Positions 5,383 to 7,994 of a stretch of DNA of 7,994 nucleotides are shown in pieces. Position 1 is the stretch's first letter. Every line of letters starts with the position of its first letter. Both the position numbers and the translations under genes were made by a program. The stretch is from Acidobacteriaceae bacterium (GTDB taxonomy: Bacteria; Acidobacteriota; Terriglobia; Terriglobales; Acidobacteriaceae): the NCBI GenBank assembly GCA_003165855.1, contig PMXH01000435.1, positions 381-8,374 of the forward strand. The letters are read 5' to 3'. The notes under the pieces were generated by a model. That model saw only the letters and a list, made by a program, of their open reading frames with translations. It was not told where the DNA came from and searched no databases.

Positions 5383-7026
5383 CTAGAACCTGAACTGCAA
5401 ACGCTGCATGACCACAAAGAAGTTCTGAGGCTCCGTGCCGATTACGCTGGGCTCTTTCAACTGATCGATACCCACATTGAGAACGTACTTGACCCAATAA
5501 TTGGGATACCAGTTCAGCCCAAAGGTAAATTCGTCCGTGTGGTCATTAAACCCAGGGACGAAACCCTGCACGTAGTAGTTCTGCAAGCTGGCTTGCGGCT
5601 CGTTGGCTTGAATGCCGGTATAGCGGAAAGCCAGTTCCCACGCTCCAAAGCCGCGCCCTTTGCCGCCAGGAGTGTCAGGCCCAAACATCGGGTGATTCAC
5701 TCGGGGAGTACCATTTTCCGGGCGCTTTTCGCCGGTGAGCAGATAAGTCGTGCTGATATCCCAAGCCCTGGCTATGATTGACGGAAGACTTATAAAGCCC
5801 AGTCCTCCCGACTGCTCGGAGCCGACATTGTTACGGGACATATTGAGCTCATCGTATTCACCGCGCAGAGAGAAGCGCGACTTGAGGTAAGTAAATTCAC
5901 CGTTGTAGCGCTGGATGGGCCCGTTAATGGCGAACTGCGGGAAGAAGTTGTAGGCGTTATCAGGCAGCGTGCCAGCGAAGCTTTGATCGCCCGAGAGGCC
6001 GCGAGAGCGCGCGAAGTCGACGGATCCACCGACGGCGAGCTGTTTCAACCAGTCACTCTTGGTCTTGCGCCAGGGGTAGAAGCGAAGGCGCCCAACGACC
6101 TCGGGTTGATTGGTAGTGTTGGCGAGTGCGTACCCCTTGCCGTTGAACGCTCCCACCCAGTACTGCATGACGCCGCCGTCAATATCGCCGTGAATGGCGG
6201 CGCCGGGGCTGCGGTAGGCCGAAGCTGCTGACGGATACAACATGGACTGAAATCCGCGCTCGACGAAATCCAGACTGGTGTCGCCGATTCCGGTTTCCTG
6301 GGCGAAGGGAGCTTTGAACTGGCCAGCCTGGAATTGGAACTCAGGCCTGATTCTTACGTTGAGGTAAACATCGCGCACGACCGAACCGGTAGTCGCGGCG
6401 GCGTCGCTGAGCAGCGCGAAATCGAAGTGAGAACCATAACTGCCTTGAAATCCGAAGCGAGCCTGACGCAGGAAGAACGTGTTCGAGGGTGCACCGTCGC
6501 CTTTGTAGGCGCGGTAGTCGGTGTTCACGTATCCGTAAGGGCTGATGCTGAACTGTCCGTCCGGACTCTTGATGAAAAAGTGTTCCCCGTTCCATCCCGC
6601 CGTTAGGGGAGTGTCTTTTTTCGGAGGGGCGGCGGGTGCAGCCTGATCCACCGCCGCAGCCGCCGGCTCAGGCTCGGCTTCTTTGAGAACAGCGTTCATC
6701 AAGTGAACCGCGCTCCCAGGAGCGTCGATCAGCTGCGAGTTGGCGTCTGACGAAGGGGTGGCCGCCACGGGGCGAATCTGCGCCGAGCCGTTGTCAGCTG
6801 ACTTGACCTTCTCCCCGGCGAGCTTCTCGACCAAAGCCTTCAGTTCCTCGATGGTCTGGCGCTGCGCGGCGACCTCACTGCGCAACTGGTTGACCTCTTC
6901 CTTGGTGGCGCTTTGGGCGGCTGAACCGCCGGTCTTGCCCGCGGGTTCGGTGCCTTGAGCGTGAGCAAGCGAACCTGGCGCCACGAAACTGACCAGAAGC
7001 ACGAAAAACGCTGTGAGCGAGCGCAT
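5383..7026 (-). CDS. OprP/OprO-type (phosphate-selective porin family) outer-membrane porin with periplasmic coiled coil
   Basis: With the start at 7026 the protein has 547 residues. A longer frame opens at 7071, but its first 15 residues (MRAGPFCKSFREKKH) only precede a good signal peptide, MRSLTAFFVLLVSF...AHA, cleaved after residue 23. GGGAGAAG lies six bases before the inner ATG. Residues 42-72 form a heptad coiled coil with hydrophobic or polar core positions V45, L48, V52, Q55, I59, L62, V66 and L69, likely trimeric. An Ala/Pro/Glu-rich linker (about 115-140) leads to the barrel. Porin O/P family signatures include ISPYGYVNTDYRAY, FFLRQARFGFQGSYGSHFDF, VRDVYLNVRIRPEFQFQAGQ, FKAPFAQETG, SLDFVERGF and YWVGAFNGKGY. 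The C-terminus is LQFRF, with the terminal Phe needed for outer-membrane insertion. Family members import phosphate, pyrophosphate or other anions. Selectivity cannot be read from the sequence. Confidence 0.9.
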   Translation of the reverse strand: MRSLTAFFVLLVSFVAPGSLAHAQGTEPAGKTGGSAAQSATKEEVNQLRSEVAAQRQTIEELKALVEKLAGEKVKSADNGSAQIRPVAATPSSDANSQLIDAPGSAVHLMNAVLKEAEPEPAAAAVDQAAPAAPPKKDTPLTAGWNGEHFFIKSPDGQFSISPYGYVNTDYRAYKGDGAPSNTFFLRQARFGFQGSYGSHFDFALLSDAAATTGSVVRDVYLNVRIRPEFQFQAGQFKAPFAQETGIGDTSLDFVERGFQSMLYPSAASAYRSPGAAIHGDIDGGVMQYWVGAFNGKGYALANTTNQPEVVGRLRFYPWRKTKSDWLKQLAVGGSVDFARSRGLSGDQSFAGTLPDNAYNFFPQFAINGPIQRYNGEFTYLKSRFSLRGEYDELNMSRNNVGSEQSGGLGFISLPSIIARAWDISTTYLLTGEKRPENGTPRVNHPMFGPDTPGGKGRGFGAWELAFRYTGIQANEPQASLQNYYVQGFVPGFNDHTDEFTFGLNWYPNYWVKYVLNVGIDQLKEPSVIGTEPQNFFVVMQRLQFRF

Positions 7027-7032
7027 GTGTTT

Positions 7033-7040
7033 CTTCTCCC
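7033..7040 (-). promoter_or_regulatory. Ribosome-binding site that decides the porin start
   Basis: GGGAGAAG on the minus strand lies six bases before the ATG at 7024-7026. It selects this codon over the in-frame ATG at 7069-7071, because initiation there would place 15 charged or polar residues before the signal peptide. Confidence 0.65.
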
Positions 7041-7077
7041 GGAATGATTTACAAAACGGGCCTGCCCTCAAGGCATG

Positions 7078-7105
7078 CGGACAAACAGGCCGTGCCGTTT
7101 GTCCG
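7078..7105 (-). promoter_or_regulatory. Strong stem-loop in the 5' leader of the porin mRNA
   Basis: CGGACAAAC (7078-7086) pairs exactly with GTTTGTCCG (7097-7105). Inside, GGC (7088-7090) pairs with GCC (7094-7096) across one bulged A, giving a 12-bp stem with a three-base loop. It lies about 50-80 bases before the porin ATG, inside the leader predicted from the promoter at 7177-7206. A smaller stem, GTTCG/CGAAC (7105-7119), directly precedes it in the transcript. No long T-run follows, although GTTTTGT appears about 20 bases on. It may be a leader regulatory element, sRNA target or stability hairpin. Confidence 0.5.
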
Positions 7106-7176
7106 TTCGGGCGACGAACCGAAAGATCTCCAGTGCTGCGAATGAGGTCTTGTCCGGTATGAAAAGCGGACCAGTG

Positions 7177-7206
7177 GATTTACCACATCGAAATGGAAAC
7201 TGTCAA
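7177..7206 (-). promoter_or_regulatory. Sigma70-type promoter of the porin gene
   Basis: On the minus strand a perfect TTGACA -35 (7201-7206) is followed by an 18-base spacer and TAAATC (7177-7182) preceded by TGG, an extended -10. The -10 hexamer itself is weak (three of six matches). Transcription would start near 7170, leaving a leader of about 140 bases with a strong hairpin. Confidence 0.5.
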
Positions 7207-7215
7207 GAAATTTCT
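7206..7215. promoter_or_regulatory. 10-bp palindrome overlapping the porin -35 edge, candidate operator
   Basis: AGAAATTTCT is its own reverse complement and begins at the outer base of the TTGACA element. This is a usual position for an activator or repressor site. It is short enough to occur by chance. Confidence 0.25.
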
Positions 7216-7320
7216 CCCGAGCCCGCGGCGGAGATAGGCGTGACAACAACTTCCGCGCACGACGAACTGTGTCCAAAGGAAACGACAGAGAGTGAAGCGC
7301 GCCGAATCCCGGAGACTTCC

Positions 7321-7342
7321 CTGACAGATTCCTGATAGATTG
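7321..7342 (+). promoter_or_regulatory. Tandem 11-bp direct repeat upstream of the transporter gene, candidate response-regulator site
   Basis: CTGACAGATTC is directly followed by CTGATAGATTG, nine of eleven bases identical, with no gap. Abutting 11-bp direct repeats beginning CTG are the geometry of Pho boxes (consensus half-site CTGTCA) and other OmpR-family sites. The second unit also contains TGA-TAGATT, a plausible extended -10 with no good -35, so the repeat could simply overlap a promoter. It ends 62 bases before the ATG. Confidence 0.35.
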
Positions 7343-7404
7343 TGGCCGGGTTTGCATCGCTGTCCCGGCGAGCGAGTCTTCTGGATCAAGTTCTTCTGGT
7401 GCGT

Positions 7405-7994
7405 ATGGGTTTTCACTTCGGACAAGCCATTTTTCTGTTGTTCGCAGCCGGGATCGCTGGCGCGTTGAACGCGTTGGCCGGCGGCGGCAGTTTCATTTCC
7501 TTTCCGGCGCTGTTATTCATGCGAATTCCGGCAGTGGCGGCCAATGCGACCAATACCGTCGCATTGTGGCCGGGATTAGCGGCCAGCACCGTCGCTTACT
7601 TGAAACGGTTGAACGCACCATCGCGTGTATTGGTCCCCTTGCTGGTAACCAGCGTCGCCGGGGGCCGGGCTGGAGCGGTGCTGCTGCTCAGGACCCCGCA
7701 GCATGCTTTTCTGCGCCTCGTCCCCTGGCTGCTGCTCGGCGGCACTTTGCTGTTCGCCTTCGGTAATTCGATCCGCGCGATCGCCGGCAAGAATTTGATC
7801 ACGGATGATCTGCGGCACACCTCGTGGCGGGCGATCATGGTGAGTTCGATCGCGGAATTCCTGGTTGCGGTTTATGGCGGATACTTCGGCGCCGGAATCG
7901 GGTTCGTGACGCTGGGAATGCTCGCCATGCTGGGGATGCGTGACATTCACGCCATGGGCGCGATCCGGACACTGCTGGCCGTCGCCATTAACGC
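7405..7994 (+). CDS. TauE/SafE-family (TSUP, sulfite exporter-like) membrane transporter, 3' end off window
   Basis: My reading from ATG 7405 gives 196 codons with no stop before the edge. Full-length members have about 250 residues, so roughly a quarter is missing. The protein is very hydrophobic with several membrane segments. It carries the family's two pseudo-symmetric signatures: AGIAGALNALAGGGSFISFP (15-34) and YGGYFGAGIGFVTLGML (157-173). NATNTVALWPG (47-57) and a hydrophobic pair around 76-94 and 105-120 also fit. A loop (about 127-142, AGKNLITDDLRHTSWR) lies between the two halves. TSUP members move sulfite, sulfonates, thiosulfate or other organic anions across the inner membrane, and the substrate is not predictable here. 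No clear Shine-Dalgarno precedes the ATG. A GTG at 7399 and one at 7342 are in frame after a TAG at 7336, but the ATG best matches the usual family N-terminus. It is divergent from the porin gene. Confidence 0.88.
   Translation, partial: MGFHFGQAIFLLFAAGIAGALNALAGGGSFISFPALLFMRIPAVAANATNTVALWPGLAASTVAYLKRLNAPSRVLVPLLVTSVAGGRAGAVLLLRTPQHAFLRLVPWLLLGGTLLFAFGNSIRAIAGKNLITDDLRHTSWRAIMVSSIAEFLVAVYGGYFGAGIGFVTLGMLAMLGMRDIHAMGAIRTLLAVAIN

Larger units (their letters stand above)
7027..7404. other. 378-base divergent intergenic region between the porin and the TauE/SafE-family gene
   Basis: I see no convincing gene here. The 86- and 102-codon open frames on the two strands have no recognisable domain and no ribosome site, and they overlap each other. 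Instead the region holds divergent regulatory DNA: a porin promoter (7177-7206), a palindrome (7206-7215), a stem-loop in the predicted porin leader (7078-7105) with a smaller hairpin beside it (7105-7119), and an 11-bp tandem repeat (7321-7342) before the transporter. Confidence 0.65.

Noticed and set aside
7027..7071. Longer N-terminus for the porin, from ATG 7071
   Set aside because: It would put 15 charged or polar residues before a typical signal peptide, and the ribosome site serves the inner ATG at 7026.
7200..7216. CTGTCA followed by AGAAATTTC on the plus strand as a full Pho box
   Set aside because: Only one half-site matches; the second repeat at the 11-bp position (TTTCTC) does not, and the same bases form the porin -35 on the other strand.
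7049..7357. Overlapping open frames on both strands of the porin/transporter intergenic region
   Set aside because: Arg/Ser/Thr-rich compositions without domains, no ribosome sites, and overlap with promoter and leader signals.

Overview
The window reads as ordinary Gram-negative chromosomal DNA, moderately GC-rich and densely coded. It holds an outer-membrane porin, several proteins with Sec signal peptides, a lipoprotein, and no mobile element, RNA gene or CRISPR array that I can see. The mix of an OprP-type porin, YVTN/LVIVD-style secreted beta-propeller proteins and a secreted DUF4440-like protein resembles what I know from Acidobacteriota. That assignment is inference from gene style, not a marker-based call.

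Layout from left to right. A 2-keto-4-pentenoate hydratase-family enzyme runs leftward off the edge (1-822). It is divergent from a stand-alone PstS-like phosphate-binding protein (1002-2075). A small secreted NTF2-fold (DUF4440/SnoaL-like) protein follows on the same strand (2139-2642). Three leftward genes come next: a short secreted LVIVD-repeat protein (2684-3316), a large cysteine-rich beta-propeller lipoprotein (3400-5271), and an OprP/OprO-type porin with a periplasmic coiled coil (5383-7026). A 378-base divergent intergenic region (7027-7404) then separates the porin from a rightward TauE/SafE-family membrane transporter that is cut by the right edge (7405 to end).

A loose common thread is anion, possibly phosphate, handling at the envelope: a PstS-like binding protein, an OprP-like porin and a TSUP-family transporter. 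No pstC, pstA, pstB, phoU or phoBR is visible, and the PstS-like protein has substitutions at several expected phosphate-contact positions, so phosphate specificity should not be assumed. The two propeller-type proteins are adjacent and co-oriented, separated by a perfect 15-bp hairpin, and probably act in the periplasm or at the cell surface.

The most interesting non-coding sequence is the porin/transporter intergenic region. It has a good sigma70-type promoter for the porin, a long predicted 5' leader with a strong stem-loop, an 11-bp tandem repeat with Pho-box-like geometry before the transporter, and a shared TGACAGWTTCC motif facing both genes. I found no clear evidence of a wholly new multi-gene system. 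The best leads are the altered PstS pocket, the structured regulatory DNA and the cysteine-rich propeller lipoprotein.
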